A stretch of 64,000 bases of DNA, from contig NZ_BMOP01000015.1 of the NCBI RefSeq assembly GCF_014647135.1, positions 1 to 64,000 on the forward strand, read 5' to 3'. The notes beneath the pieces are model-generated. The model was not told the DNA's origin. It saw nothing but the letters and a program-made list of their open reading frames with translations, and did no database searches. The first letter of the stretch is position 1, and the number at the start of each line of letters is the position of its first letter. The position numbers and the translations under genes are program-made. The stretch comes from Shewanella xiamenensis (GTDB lineage Bacteria > Pseudomonadota > Gammaproteobacteria > Enterobacterales > Shewanellaceae). Of this stretch, positions 30,177 through 40,295 are shown piece after piece.

Positions 30177-32228
30177 TTAGAAACGCCATTGATAGCCCAA
30201 ATAGCTGATCCGTCCATTTTCTACTCGAATTCCGCTATTTGATGCTGAGGTTACCAAGGACTCATCAAGTAGATTTTCGACCCGAACATACAATCGATGG
30301 TGCTTATCAATATCGTAATTAGCCGCTATATCGGCACGCCATTGACCGTCAACACGCTGCAACTCACTACCATACTGACTGAAATCACGCTCAGATTGAT
30401 AAGCAGCGACAAGGTTTAATTGATATTGAGCGTATTCAATCCCCGCGCTCAATTGCAATTGATGCTCGGGTAACCAAGCCAGTTTGCCGCCCTCCAGGAC
30501 GCAGCCTTGGATATCGGTGCAGGTGCTCGTCTGATATTCAGCGCTAAGATACTGATAACTTAAGCCTAAGGGCAATTCAAATTCACCCAGCATCCACTGA
30601 TAACCTAGGCCGAGTTCAATCCCATAGCTGAGCACATCAGGAATATTCTCTTGGGTGAGTAGACGAGTATCAACACACATGGAATAGCTATCACAATCAA
30701 CATGCAGATTATCAAATTCTTGCACATAGGCGCGCAAATCGGCCTTAATCCCCTCGCTCGCATATTGGGCGCTAACTTGATAATGGAGTGACTCCTGTGC
30801 TTCCTGAGTAAGATTGCCTGCACTCGCGGCTGCCCACGCTCGGCGGATATCAGTACTAAAGCGCCAATCGCCAGCATCATACAGTACACCAAATTGTGGC
30901 ATCCAATCGCTATCGGAAAAGTCAGCCTCATCAAGCCCAGCAAAGACTAAGCTAATCTCACGATTGACACTGACATGCTCGTAAGTAAGCCCTAACTTGA
31001 TTTGCATACCTTGCCAACGCCATAAAGAGTCGATTGCCGACGTCAGCGCAGTGGCATCATCGGTGTAGGCTAACACCGCATTAGACTCATCACGCACTAT
31101 ACTTCTGTCCGCTTGCCACAAAGCCGTTTGATCACCGAAACGCATTTCGGCTTTATCGGTATGATAACGAGCACTATAGGTAATTTGATGCTCTCCATAT
31201 TGGTTTATCGCCTGAGTCTGAGCACCAAACGCACTGTAATCATTATCTTGTACCAACATATTGATATCGGCACCATTAACACTGGGATTTCGGTCAAAGG
31301 CGGCAATGTCGTAAAGCGTTCCCAAGCCAATATTTTGCCCATTAAACGCGCCAAGCTGATCCAGTTGTTGTGAATATGATTGATAGTAAAAGTCGCTAAT
31401 CACTCGACTGTCACCCAAATCCACTTGATGTGATAACTGGTATTTATGCTGCCTCCCTTGGTGGTTATCTTGTGCTGTAGCGGAATATAGCTGTAATGGA
31501 TCTTGCTGCCAGTCGGCAGCCGTTATCCCAAGCAATGAGCGATAACTATCGTCATCGATAAATTGATAGGTAAATTCAGTTTGCTGTGGACTGCGAGCAC
31601 CAAGCAAGCTCGTGGCGTTGACCTTAAATAAGATATCCGTTTTTTTTCTGTCAGCATCACTGCCGTTTAAAAAATTCGCATCGCCTTGTTGTTTTAAATA
31701 ATTGGCGGCAAATAAGGCTCCGTATTCTTTTTGCTTAACGCCCCAACGCAGGCCAGCATTTACATCGGAATCTGTTGTCCCCTCAATTTGAACACTGCCG
31801 GATTGCGGGCGCTCAATAATGTTAAGGCTTTGGTAATCCACAACCCCAAACGCTCCCTGACCACCAACAGCCATATTGGCCAGTGGTGTAGTCGTCACAC
31901 TTTGCTGTAATAAAAGATGGGGTAAGAGTTGCAGTTGAGGGGCTGAGTAAGGCGCAGGTGAGAAATACACCCGATCTTGCATTACAGCGACACCTTGGCT
32001 GGCAGAACGCATACTGATATTGGCGGAATTGCCACTATGGTCGGCTCGAAGCAAGGTTAAGCTATTAAGATTGCTTAATTGCATCGCATCATCGCTGGAA
32101 TGGTACTGATCATTGAGCTTGGCTAAATCGAGCGTTTGAGAATAAAGGGGATTTGCATTGAGTGAGTTAGCGTAAATACAGGAAACCGCCAGCGCGGTCA
32201 GCGACATGACAAAATAGCGACTTGGCAT
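30177..32228 (-). CDS. TonB-dependent outer-membrane receptor, FecA-like
   Basis: A 683-residue outer-membrane beta-barrel with a signal peptide (to about residue 25, ANSLNA) and terminal Phe (LGYQWRF). The barrel start resembles FecA-type receptors (FLNGSDADRKKTD, then SYRSLLGITAADWQQDPLQLY). The plug appears short: only about 120 residues separate the signal from the first barrel strands, with remnants such as ANISMRSASQGVAVMQDRVYFSPAPYSAP, and no clear TonB box is seen. Ligand unknown; ferric chelates are plausible. ATG 32228 follows GGGAG. No transporter partners are adjacent. Confidence 0.85.
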   Translation of the reverse strand: MPSRYFVMSLTALAVSCIYANSLNANPLYSQTLDLAKLNDQYHSSDDAMQLSNLNSLTLLRADHSGNSANISMRSASQGVAVMQDRVYFSPAPYSAPQLQLLPHLLLQQSVTTTPLANMAVGGQGAFGVVDYQSLNIIERPQSGSVQIEGTTDSDVNAGLRWGVKQKEYGALFAANYLKQQGDANFLNGSDADRKKTDILFKVNATSLLGARSPQQTEFTYQFIDDDSYRSLLGITAADWQQDPLQLYSATAQDNHQGRQHKYQLSHQVDLGDSRVISDFYYQSYSQQLDQLGAFNGQNIGLGTLYDIAAFDRNPSVNGADINMLVQDNDYSAFGAQTQAINQYGEHQITYSARYHTDKAEMRFGDQTALWQADRSIVRDESNAVLAYTDDATALTSAIDSLWRWQGMQIKLGLTYEHVSVNREISLVFAGLDEADFSDSDWMPQFGVLYDAGDWRFSTDIRRAWAAASAGNLTQEAQESLHYQVSAQYASEGIKADLRAYVQEFDNLHVDCDSYSMCVDTRLLTQENIPDVLSYGIELGLGYQWMLGEFELPLGLSYQYLSAEYQTSTCTDIQGCVLEGGKLAWLPEHQLQLSAGIEYAQYQLNLVAAYQSERDFSQYGSELQRVDGQWRADIAANYDIDKHHRLYVRVENLLDESLVTSASNSGIRVENGRISYLGYQWRF

Positions 32229-32299
32229 ACCAAGCTCCCAAAATTTTTGTTAGCGTACGGCGTTTGTTGTTATTTTGTAAAATAGCGGAATTAGTTCGA

Positions 32300-32324
32300 A
32301 AAAAAAAGCGACTAATGTCGCTTT
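32300..32324 (-). terminator. Terminator of luxS
   Basis: AAAGCGAC-ATTA-GTCGCTTT hairpin followed by a run of T on the minus strand, about 35 nt after luxS. Confidence 0.85.
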
Positions 32325-32358
32325 CTTGACGCTTTCGCGTTAAGCCCATATTTGCGGC

Positions 32359-32868
32359 TTAGAGTTTACCTAAAATCTCATCACTGAGTTTTAAATCATC
32401 GTTGCGGTTAACACTCACACCAGCAGCGATAATATTGCGTGCAATTTCCTGTGCTTGCTCCAAAGAGTGCATCTCGTAGGTACCGCATTGATATTCGTTC
32501 AGCTCAGGAATTTCAGATTGTTCAACGACTTTCAGCACATCTTCCATAGAAGCAAGCCAAGCATCAGCCACTTGATGTTCAGTGGGCACACCAATCAGGC
32601 TCATATAAAACCCAGTGCGACAGCCCATTGGCGAAATATCAATAATTTCCACATCATTGCCATTTAGATGGTCACGCATAAAGCCTGCAAATAAATGTTC
32701 CAAAGTGTGAATACCACGCTCGCTAAGGATATCTTTATTCGGCGCGCAAAAACGTAGATCAAATACTGTGATCGCATCACCTTTGGGGGTAGTCATATGT
32801 TTGGCGACACGCACAGCAGGTGCATTCATTCGAGTATGGTCAACAGTAAAGCTATCAAGTAATGGCAT
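32359..32868 (-). CDS. luxS: S-ribosylhomocysteine lyase (autoinducer-2 synthase)
   Basis: Cleaves S-ribosylhomocysteine to homocysteine and DPD (AI-2 precursor), part of the activated methyl cycle. ATG 32868 is chosen (GGAG 8 nt upstream; product begins [14 protein letters not shown], 169 residues as usual). Metal ligands are present: [14 protein letters not shown] (HxxEH) and the Cys in [10 protein letters not shown]; the catalytic Cys is in [11 protein letters not shown]. Confidence 0.98.
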   Translation of the reverse strand: MPLLDSFTVDHTRMNAPAVRVAKHMTTPKGDAITVFDLRFCAPNKDILSERGIHTLEHLFAGFMRDHLNGNDVEIIDISPMGCRTGFYMSLIGVPTEHQVADAWLASMEDVLKVVEQSEIPELNEYQCGTYEMHSLEQAQEIARNIIAAGVSVNRNDDLKLSDEILGKL

Positions 32869-33023
32869 AGGGATCTCCAAATTATCAGGGCGATACAACG
32901 CCACTGTCGCTATCTATTTATATGAGTGCAAGCATAACACCAAACAGTAACAAGTTAACGCAAGATGAAATCATCTCATATCAGTAAGGTGCTAATATGA
33001 ACATTTTGGGTAAATAGCCATCA

Positions 33024-34130
33024 TTAATGCTGTCGTTGTTGGCTGTAGGCATCTTCAGAAATCTTATGGTATTCACGCACGCCTTGCTCATAAGCATGAT
33101 AAGCCCTATAGACTTTGTCCATCATGGGATCTTGTTGCGCCTGCTCTGCAATCACCTGTTGTGAGATCCGTTCAAGTTCAGTTAACACCGCAGACGGAAA
33201 CGCCTTAAGCTCTACCCCTTCCTCTTTTACGAGAGTTTCAAGTGCACTGACATTACGCGTGGTGTATTCATCCAACATATCTTGATTAATGGCACGCGCA
33301 GCCGTCTTAACGATGGCTTGCAAATCTTTAGGCAGATTCTCAAAAGCGTCCTTGTTAATTAAAAACTCCATATTGGAACCTGGTTCATGCCAACCGGGAT
33401 AGTAATAATATTTAGCCACTTTATGTAAGCCAAAGGCGAGATCATTCACAGGCCCAACCCACTCAGCCGCATCGATTGAACCAGTTTGCAGAGCACCATA
33501 GAGTTCTCTTCCTGGCATATTGACGGGCACAGCACCGGCACGTTTGAGCACCTCACCACCGAGTCCTGGCATGCGGATCTTCAATCCTTTAAAGTCAGCT
33601 ATCGTATTAATGGGTTTATTAAACCAACCACCCATTTGCATTCCCGTATTGCCACCAGCCAGAGGGATAATGCCAAAGGGACGATAGACTTCCTCCCACA
33701 GCGCCATACCACCACCATAATGTAACCAGCCGTTCATCTCTTGTGCTGTCATCCCAAAGGGAATTGAAGAAAAAAACTGGGAGGCGGGGGCTTTGCCCTT
33801 CCAATAATAGGAGGCTGCATGCGCCATCTGGATTTTACCTTGGCTAACGCCATCGAATACCGCAAAGGCAGGCATTAATTCTCCCGCGCCGTAGACGCTA
33901 ATGTGCAATCGGCCGTGGGACATCTCATCGACAAGCGTGGCAAAACGCTCAGGGGCCATGCCTAACCCAGGAAAATTTTTTGGCCAAGAAGTGGCTAAAC
34001 GCCATTCAATCACCTCTTTAACAGGAGGTCCTTCAGCAACGGAAATAGACTCCGCATGTTGAGATGAGGGATTACAGCCAGTCACGCCAAAAAACAATAC
34101 CGCAAATAACAGCCCCCCCAAATAACGCAT
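33024..34130 (-). CDS. TRAP transporter substrate-binding protein, lipoprotein (DctP family)
   Basis: Periplasmic solute-binding protein of a TRAP uptake system, here membrane-anchored: lipobox FGVTGC at about residues 16-21. DctP-family features include EWRLATSWPKNFPGLG, the Arg-containing GLKIRMPGLGGEV segment and GSIDAAEWVGPVNDLAFG, similar to TakP-type binders of keto- or organic acids. ATG 34130 follows GGGGAG, 368 residues. It is an orphan: no TRAP membrane subunits are next to it. Confidence 0.9.
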   Translation of the reverse strand: MRYLGGLLFAVLFFGVTGCNPSSQHAESISVAEGPPVKEVIEWRLATSWPKNFPGLGMAPERFATLVDEMSHGRLHISVYGAGELMPAFAVFDGVSQGKIQMAHAASYYWKGKAPASQFFSSIPFGMTAQEMNGWLHYGGGMALWEEVYRPFGIIPLAGGNTGMQMGGWFNKPINTIADFKGLKIRMPGLGGEVLKRAGAVPVNMPGRELYGALQTGSIDAAEWVGPVNDLAFGLHKVAKYYYYPGWHEPGSNMEFLINKDAFENLPKDLQAIVKTAARAINQDMLDEYTTRNVSALETLVKEEGVELKAFPSAVLTELERISQQVIAEQAQQDPMMDKVYRAYHAYEQGVREYHKISEDAYSQQRQH

Positions 34131-34275
34131 CACACACTCCCCGCAACAAAAACTGTTAACCACATGAAAAATAGCACTCTTTTTGTAGAAAATAGGCGCT
34201 TAACTCGATAAATAGAACATATTGTTAACACAGAATATTCGACAGGGGAACCTAAGAATGAGACCAATTTGACTT

Positions 34276-34314
34276 AAAACAAAAAGCCACTTTAATAAAG
34301 TGGCTTTTTGTTTT
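34276..34314. terminator. Bidirectional terminator downstream of bolA
   Basis: AAAACAAAAAGCCACTTTA…TAAAGTGGCTTTTTGTTTT perfect long hairpin. Confidence 0.92.
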
Positions 34315-34342
34315 AAGCATGACCCGTCCTAAATAGCGATAA

Positions 34343-34663
34343 TTAGCCGCGACAATTGGGGGTTTTAGGCACCTCGCCGTTCGTCGCCCATTCACTTTGA
34401 GTAAAGGTATGAATAGAAAGCGCGTGGACACCATTAGCTAACTCATCGGCTAAACAGTTGTTCACTAAGCGATGACGGGCAAGCAAACGGAGCCCTTCAA
34501 ATTCATCGCTGACCACCACAACTTTAAAGTGAGTCTCTGAATTAGGAGGTACATGATGACGATGGCTTTCGTTTAGCACTTCTAAATAGGTTGGTGAGAA
34601 GCTCTCAGTTAACTTCTGATTGATGGTCTCAGCCACGGTGCTCTGCACTTGGGTATTGGACAT
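34343..34663 (-). CDS. bolA: BolA family protein
   Basis: A 106-residue stress-morphology protein of the BolA/IbaG class, with KH-like fold and a role with glutaredoxins in Fe-S trafficking. Typical core: ESHRHHVPPNSETHFKVVVVSDEFEG (His-rich loop) and RHRLVNNCLADEL. ATG 34663 is chosen over a TTG two codons upstream. Confidence 0.93.
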   Translation of the reverse strand: MSNTQVQSTVAETINQKLTESFSPTYLEVLNESHRHHVPPNSETHFKVVVVSDEFEGLRLLARHRLVNNCLADELANGVHALSIHTFTQSEWATNGEVPKTPNCRG

Positions 34664-34797
34664 ATTCAACTCTCAATATGGGTAAATCCAGTGGCCGCAG
34701 AGTACTGCTTCAAGTATAAAAGATCAAATTTCAGCGCCCGTTTTGCAACTTAAAACCTAACAAATCCGACAACATTTTGAATTCAATAACCTTTCAA

Positions 34798-35460
34798 TTA
34801 TCCATGATAATTAACGATAAGTTGCCTAAATGTATAGTTCCAACGAGGCTCTGTGACCTTTAGGCGCTTAGGTACACTGTGCAACCAGTCACGTTGCATA
34901 GGCCAGTGCATAATTAATAAATCACCACTATGTAAACTAATCGTGTATTTAAGCTTGCTATGTTTATGTTTCATCACAAAATCACGAGTCGCACCTAAGC
35001 TGATGGAGGCAATATCGCTGCCGTGGGCAATTTCAGGTTCATCATCACTATGGGCCCCCATACAATCTTGGCCATCGGCGTAACGGTTAACTAACACCCC
35101 ATTACTGCCAAGGCTAAAATCTCGCTGCAATTTATCGCGTAATTTTTGCAGATACTGAGGCCAAGGCAAGGCGCGAATAAATAGCCCCGAATACATATAG
35201 TCACATCCCAAATCGCCATACCAAACCTGCTGGCGAGGGATCGAATGATATCGTCCAAACACTTGAATTTGCGGGCGAGTAAGCGGATATGATTGCGCCT
35301 CATTAATCAACGCATTTTGCTGCGCCTTACCTAGATAATCCCGCACTAAGGTGATAGGTGGTTCGAGTTGTCCAATATCGAGGCTTTCGATGGCAAGCAC
35401 ATCATCAGGTGTATCCAAAGGACAATCCTCAAATTCGAATCCTAATTCAGCTTGTTTCAT
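34798..35460 (-). CDS. AlkB-like 2-oxoglutarate/Fe(II)-dependent dioxygenase
   Basis: Probable repair enzyme removing alkyl groups from DNA or RNA bases. The 220 residues show the AlkB jelly-roll with iron ligands HSDDE (His and Asp) and RDWLHSVPK (second His), and the 2-oxoglutarate-binding Arg region [10 protein letters not shown] at the C-terminus. The layout is closest to the ALKBH2/3-like group common in Proteobacteria. Divergent from rlmG; no Ada partner in the window. Confidence 0.9.
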   Translation of the reverse strand: MKQAELGFEFEDCPLDTPDDVLAIESLDIGQLEPPITLVRDYLGKAQQNALINEAQSYPLTRPQIQVFGRYHSIPRQQVWYGDLGCDYMYSGLFIRALPWPQYLQKLRDKLQRDFSLGSNGVLVNRYADGQDCMGAHSDDEPEIAHGSDIASISLGATRDFVMKHKHSKLKYTISLHSGDLLIMHWPMQRDWLHSVPKRLKVTEPRWNYTFRQLIVNYHG

Positions 35461-35719
35461 ACCCCCACCTTATTCACAGTTCGCTCTTTCGACAATCAGC
35501 CTAACGCCAATGATAGTAGTGTTTTACGTAGGTTTGCGCAGCGTTGCGAGTCAACAGTGTATCCAGCCTCAGTCTGAGGATTCAAATTTGACCAGTAAAC
35601 TTGGCTGCCATGGTACGGCATCAAAGACATACTTCAAGGTATACAAACTAAGGCAAACATCGCAAGCGGCCATGAAATCTGCGATAATCAGCGCCTTATT
35701 TTTATTGGCACAACACAAC

Positions 35720-36853
35720 ATGACGACACAATTTTCAGTAGCAGGAATAGAACTCGAACTATTTCGCTATCCCGCATCGCAGGAATCGAATCTTCAAGCG
35801 TGGGATGCCGCAGACGAGCATTTAATCAATAGTTTGATTGAAGGTGAACAACCAGCTGTGCCAACGGCCATTATTAACGATAGTTTTGGTGCCTTAAGTT
35901 GCGCCCTCTCGCGTATCAATCCCAACTGGCCGCTTCGCGTTGAAACCGATGCCAGAACCAGTTTTTTAGGTGCCGAACAAAATCATCATCGCAATCAATT
36001 GCCGATGGATAACCTGCAATGGTTTACCAGTCGCGACACCTTGCCTCAAGATGTCGCCTTAGTGTTGATGAAATTACCGAAGAATCTCACCTACTTTGCC
36101 CACCAGCTCATGCGCCTGTCGCAGGTATTACCCGCTGGCTGTCGCGTCTTAGTTGGCGCAAAAGCCAAATCAATCAACGCGAGTTTACTGGCATTATTTG
36201 CTAAACACTTGGGGCCAGCGAGCGCCAGCCTTGCTTGGAAGAAAACCCGCGTGATCACTTGTATTAGTGATGGTAAGCCAAGAACACTGCCAAATGAAAT
36301 CATTTGGGATATTCCAGAGTTTAACCTGAAAATCAGCAATTTAAGCAATGTCTTTGCCGCCAACAAGCTCGATATTGGCGCACGAATTATGCTCGATAAT
36401 CTGCCAAAAGGTGAATTTAACACGGTTGTCGACCTTGGCTGTGGTAATGGCGTGCTCGGACTTCGTGCCGCCCAATTATATCCCAATGCCGATATCCATT
36501 TTATCGATGACTCCGAAATGGCTGTTGCCTCGGCAAAGGCCAATTGGACAACCAATCAACTCCCCGAAGGCAAAGGACATTTTCATTGGGATGATTGCAT
36601 GAGCCACTTTCCCGATAATGTAGAGCCTGATTTAGTGCTGTGTAATCCGCCCTTCCATCAAGGTGAGGCCATTACCGATCATATTGCTTGGCAAATGTTT
36701 TTAGATGCCCGTCGTCGGTTAAAAAATGGTGGGATTTTACATATAGTGGGCAATCGTCACTTGGCTTATCATGTGAAATTACAACGCTTATTTAAAAACT
36801 GCACCACCGTTGCCTCAAATGGCAAATTTGTCATCCTGCAAGCCCAAAAATAG
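35720..36853 (+). CDS. rlmG: 23S rRNA (guanine1835-N2)-methyltransferase
   Basis: SAM-dependent methyltransferase acting on G1835 of 23S rRNA. The 377 residues have an N-terminal duplicated domain and a C-terminal catalytic domain with the SAM motif [16 protein letters not shown] and the target-base motif LCNPPFHQG (NPPF). ATG 35720 gives the family-typical start; the long open frame upstream overlaps the oppositely oriented alkB-like gene and is not coding. Confidence 0.95.
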   Translation: MTTQFSVAGIELELFRYPASQESNLQAWDAADEHLINSLIEGEQPAVPTAIINDSFGALSCALSRINPNWPLRVETDARTSFLGAEQNHHRNQLPMDNLQWFTSRDTLPQDVALVLMKLPKNLTYFAHQLMRLSQVLPAGCRVLVGAKAKSINASLLALFAKHLGPASASLAWKKTRVITCISDGKPRTLPNEIIWDIPEFNLKISNLSNVFAANKLDIGARIMLDNLPKGEFNTVVDLGCGNGVLGLRAAQLYPNADIHFIDDSEMAVASAKANWTTNQLPEGKGHFHWDDCMSHFPDNVEPDLVLCNPPFHQGEAITDHIAWQMFLDARRRLKNGGILHIVGNRHLAYHVKLQRLFKNCTTVASNGKFVILQAQK

Positions 36854-37064
36854 TCCTTTCTACACCGCGAAACTGGCGCTAGCGATTAGCGCTGTTTTCG
36901 CAAAATTAGCTCAGATGCTCATCATCAGAATTTTCTGAACAGCGGCTTTTAACTAGCCGCCGCCCGAAGTTGTCAGTACAATCCGCGAAAGCAAATACAT
37001 AAAACTAAACGACTTAGACTTTTATGTACCTGATTTATATGGATAGCGTATTTAGGATACTGAT

Positions 37065-40000
37065 ATGCCGTTAAAGGATGACGTAGAGCAACTCAAGGCA
37101 GAATTGACGCAATTAACGTTGCAGCACCTCGCGCAGCAATCTTCACTTGACCGCCAACTAGCTGAGTTCTCAGCCAAACTTGATACCTTAAGCTTAAAGC
37201 TTGAACAGCAAAATAATGGTTTCATTCACACGAGCAGCATAACTGAGCAATCTGCTGCCGAGTCATCCCCGATTGCGTTCACAACAGATGCCCACGCAAT
37301 GGCGAGCCATGCCGCTCTGCAGTCCGAAACGGTTTCACATCCTATTGAGTCACAAGCCCCTGCCACGTCACCTTGGCAGGATGATCCATGGCTGCGCCAA
37401 ACTAACCCGCGCTCTCGCGAGCAACATGATTCGCCACAAGCCACTGATTTCGAGCTGATAAAGCAAACTAGGGTAGAACTAGGTGTTCAAGCAACAAGCC
37501 AAGTTGAAGCCCAAGTAGAAGCCTTTTTATCGCAAGGCGTTGCCGCAATAATGGCGCCCTTTGTGGCCATAAAAGAACAGCTAAAAGGCTTCTATCAACA
37601 TTATCAAGCGAAGGGCTTGGGGCCAGTATTTTTAATGACTGTCGCCGGCATTATTACCCTCACCCTAGGTTTTGGTTATCTGCTGCAATATTCCATCAAT
37701 CACTGGTTTTCTGAACTCGGTAAAGCATTACTCGGTTTTGGCTGTGCAAATGCGATTATCGCTGGCGGCATTTTTATCCGTCAAAAACGCCAAGGTATGG
37801 CCGACTTTGGCTCTGGAATCGTTGGATTAGGGCTGATCTTAAACTACCTATGCGCTTATTTTATTGGCCCCTATTTTGAGATTATTCCCAACGGCGCCAG
37901 CTTTATTCTATTGCTATTGATTACCTTAGCGGGCTATGGCCTTTCAATGCGCCTCGATGCCAAAGTCATTGCGGTCATCGCCTTAATTGGTGGCTCAACG
38001 GCACCAATGATGCTGTTATCCCAAAGCTATGCGCCGCTGCTATATATTCCCTACTTACTGCTGATTGGTACTGGGGCATTAGCACAAAGCCGCAAATTGC
38101 AGTGGCCATTACTGCTTGAAATGACCGCCTTATTACATATCGCTTGTATTGAAGCCTTCAGCGATTTTGTCGATTTACCACTCCAGCAATGGCACGGCGA
38201 AGCTGTGCTGGCCGTTGTGAGTCTTAACGCGCTCTTTTATCTCTATGGGCTAGCTGGGCTTATCGTTAACTCATCGACAACATCACTAAGCCATAGGGTA
38301 TTGGCACTGCCGATTGCGTTATTGGCTTTTGTGATCTTTGAACTGACACAATTTACTGAGTTTGCAGGGGAAATATTTGTCGCTAACGCACTAGTCTGCG
38401 TAGGGCTATACCTCAAACTTAACAATCGGCTCGCTAAATCCCAATCTAGCCTCTTGCTAGTGCTTGGCGGAAGCTTTGCCGCCTTTGCGGCACTTTATCT
38501 GGTAAGCCATGATTTCTTAGGATTAGTATTGCTACTCGAGGCAATATTACTGTTGTGGATTGGGCTCAACGAAAAACTGATTTCAGTGCGCGCCGAAGCC
38601 TATGTCTTGCTAGTGATGGGGCTGGCGCTCAATGCCTACAGCCTACTCTCGGGCTTGACCTTACTCGAACTCGGCGGCTTATTGCCAGTGGGTGCCCTTG
38701 GCTTCCCCCTTATCGCATTAGCCTTAAGTGCTGGCGGATTGTTATTTACAATCAATCAATTAAAAACTAATGAATCAACTCTCTCCACCTTAGAAGGACA
38801 ACTCTGTTATCTGCTAAAAGAAAGCCTCAGCGGGTTTTATGTCGCGACGCTATTGATTACAGCTTATCTTGTTAGCAGTGATTACTACCTCGCCATTGTG
38901 CCACTCCTTAGCCTGTTACTCTTATATTTAAGTAGCAAAGACAAACTGGTGGTCGGTGAGTTTGCCGCCTGGCTATTGCTACTACCATTGTTATTCGCTG
39001 TAATCGAAGGCGTTACCCTCTCCGGCAGCATGAGTTTTAGTGCACAGCCACTGATGGCCAAACTCGCGCGGATTGAATTGTTCGCTGCCCTATTGTTGGG
39101 TCATTATTGGTATCGTAGATACTATCCAGAATCCTTATTCGCTCAGGCCGCTAAACAGATACAAATCGGCTGTTATCTTCTTTTACCACTGCTTTTATTA
39201 CCTAAAGTCATCCGCAGTTATTGGGAGTTTACCGCAGCCGCATTCTGGCTTAGCAGCCTATTCAGCCTTGGACTTGCCTATGTGGTTAGACACAAAGCCC
39301 TTGAGATTGAAACTAAAATTCTGACCTGGCTTGCCATACTCACCACAGCGAGCTTATGTCTGATTGAAGTCTGGCAAGGGTTTATTGCGCTGCTGATTGG
39401 CATGCTTGTTATGGGATTTGTACTCATTCGTTATCGCACTCTCCCCGACAGGTGGCGGCTACTATTAACCCTTCAATGGCAACTGAGTCCCTATTACTTT
39501 GCACTGCCGCTGACTGTACTTGTCTATGGATTAAATCGCACTGATGTGGTGGCTTGGTCGATGACGGCTTTAGCGCTCAGTGGCTACTTTGCACTATTAC
39601 TCCAAAGAGGGGCTAACCATACGGGTGAAAAGACCAGCTTATTCGGTCACATTGCCAGTGAAATCCAAGCCGCAGTGCGCTCAAGCTACAGTCTTGCCTA
39701 CGGTCTTTGCCTTGGCTTAGCGTTGCTGCCTATCCTGCTGCATTTTGAGATATCGTTGAGAGTAGATTTGAATAATGCGTTACTGATCCTCTGCGAATTT
39801 ACCGCCTTAGCATTGCTTGCCACGCTGATATTACGCCGCGGCGTTGCTATCCGTTTACATCGACGCTTCTTACCGCTGCAATGGTTGAAATGGGGTTGGC
39901 ATGGGTTACTTGCGCTCAGTTATCTCACCTGGAGTTATGTATTTGATAACATGATTGCCGCGCCGCTCAGTGCGATTTTATTAGTGGTGCATGGCAGTGT

Positions 40001-40217
40001 CTTGATGTTTATCAGCTTAAAACCCCAACATACGGATATGATCCGCCTCGCCGCAGGACTCTTTACCTTAGCCACGCTCAAGGTGTTATTACTGGATATG
40101 GCGTCCTTCGAACTGGTGCAAAAAGTGATCGCCTTTATGTTAATTGGAGTCATTTTACTGAGCGTATCTTACTTCTATCAAAAAGCGCGTAACCGCCTTC
40201 AAGAAGCAAATGAGTAA
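37065..40217 (+). CDS. Large DUF2339 multispanning membrane protein
   Basis: A 1050-residue protein with an N-terminal coiled coil (residues 1-50, heptads of Leu/Ala), a low-complexity linker to about 135, an amphipathic segment, and then roughly 25-28 membrane helices to the end. This matches the DUF2339 family, widespread in Gram-negatives and of unknown function. ATG follows AGGATA. Stand-alone gene with its own terminator. Confidence 0.88.
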   Translation: MPLKDDVEQLKAELTQLTLQHLAQQSSLDRQLAEFSAKLDTLSLKLEQQNNGFIHTSSITEQSAAESSPIAFTTDAHAMASHAALQSETVSHPIESQAPATSPWQDDPWLRQTNPRSREQHDSPQATDFELIKQTRVELGVQATSQVEAQVEAFLSQGVAAIMAPFVAIKEQLKGFYQHYQAKGLGPVFLMTVAGIITLTLGFGYLLQYSINHWFSELGKALLGFGCANAIIAGGIFIRQKRQGMADFGSGIVGLGLILNYLCAYFIGPYFEIIPNGASFILLLLITLAGYGLSMRLDAKVIAVIALIGGSTAPMMLLSQSYAPLLYIPYLLLIGTGALAQSRKLQWPLLLEMTALLHIACIEAFSDFVDLPLQQWHGEAVLAVVSLNALFYLYGLAGLIVNSSTTSLSHRVLALPIALLAFVIFELTQFTEFAGEIFVANALVCVGLYLKLNNRLAKSQSSLLLVLGGSFAAFAALYLVSHDFLGLVLLLEAILLLWIGLNEKLISVRAEAYVLLVMGLALNAYSLLSGLTLLELGGLLPVGALGFPLIALALSAGGLLFTINQLKTNESTLSTLEGQLCYLLKESLSGFYVATLLITAYLVSSDYYLAIVPLLSLLLLYLSSKDKLVVGEFAAWLLLLPLLFAVIEGVTLSGSMSFSAQPLMAKLARIELFAALLLGHYWYRRYYPESLFAQAAKQIQIGCYLLLPLLLLPKVIRSYWEFTAAAFWLSSLFSLGLAYVVRHKALEIETKILTWLAILTTASLCLIEVWQGFIALLIGMLVMGFVLIRYRTLPDRWRLLLTLQWQLSPYYFALPLTVLVYGLNRTDVVAWSMTALALSGYFALLLQRGANHTGEKTSLFGHIASEIQAAVRSSYSLAYGLCLGLALLPILLHFEISLRVDLNNALLILCEFTALALLATLILRRGVAIRLHRRFLPLQWLKWGWHGLLALSYLTWSYVFDNMIAAPLSAILLVVHGSVLMFISLKPQHTDMIRLAAGLFTLATLKVLLLDMASFELVQKVIAFMLIGVILLSVSYFYQKARNRLQEANE

Positions 40218-40237
40218 GAGACGTTTATCCTTCAAAC

Positions 40238-40268
40238 GCAAAAGGCCGCTTCTGCTAGCGGCCTTTTT
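40238..40268. terminator. Terminator between the DUF2339 gene and metY
   Basis: AAAAGGCCGCT…AGCGGCCTTTTT hairpin serving both converging genes. Confidence 0.9.
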
Positions 40269-40295
40269 CAAACACATACGATGATATGACAAACT

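Noticed and set aside
35351..35719. Longer start for rlmG at 35351
   Set aside because: Would overlap the oppositely oriented AlkB-like gene and add 123 residues absent from the family; ATG 35720 gives the normal start.
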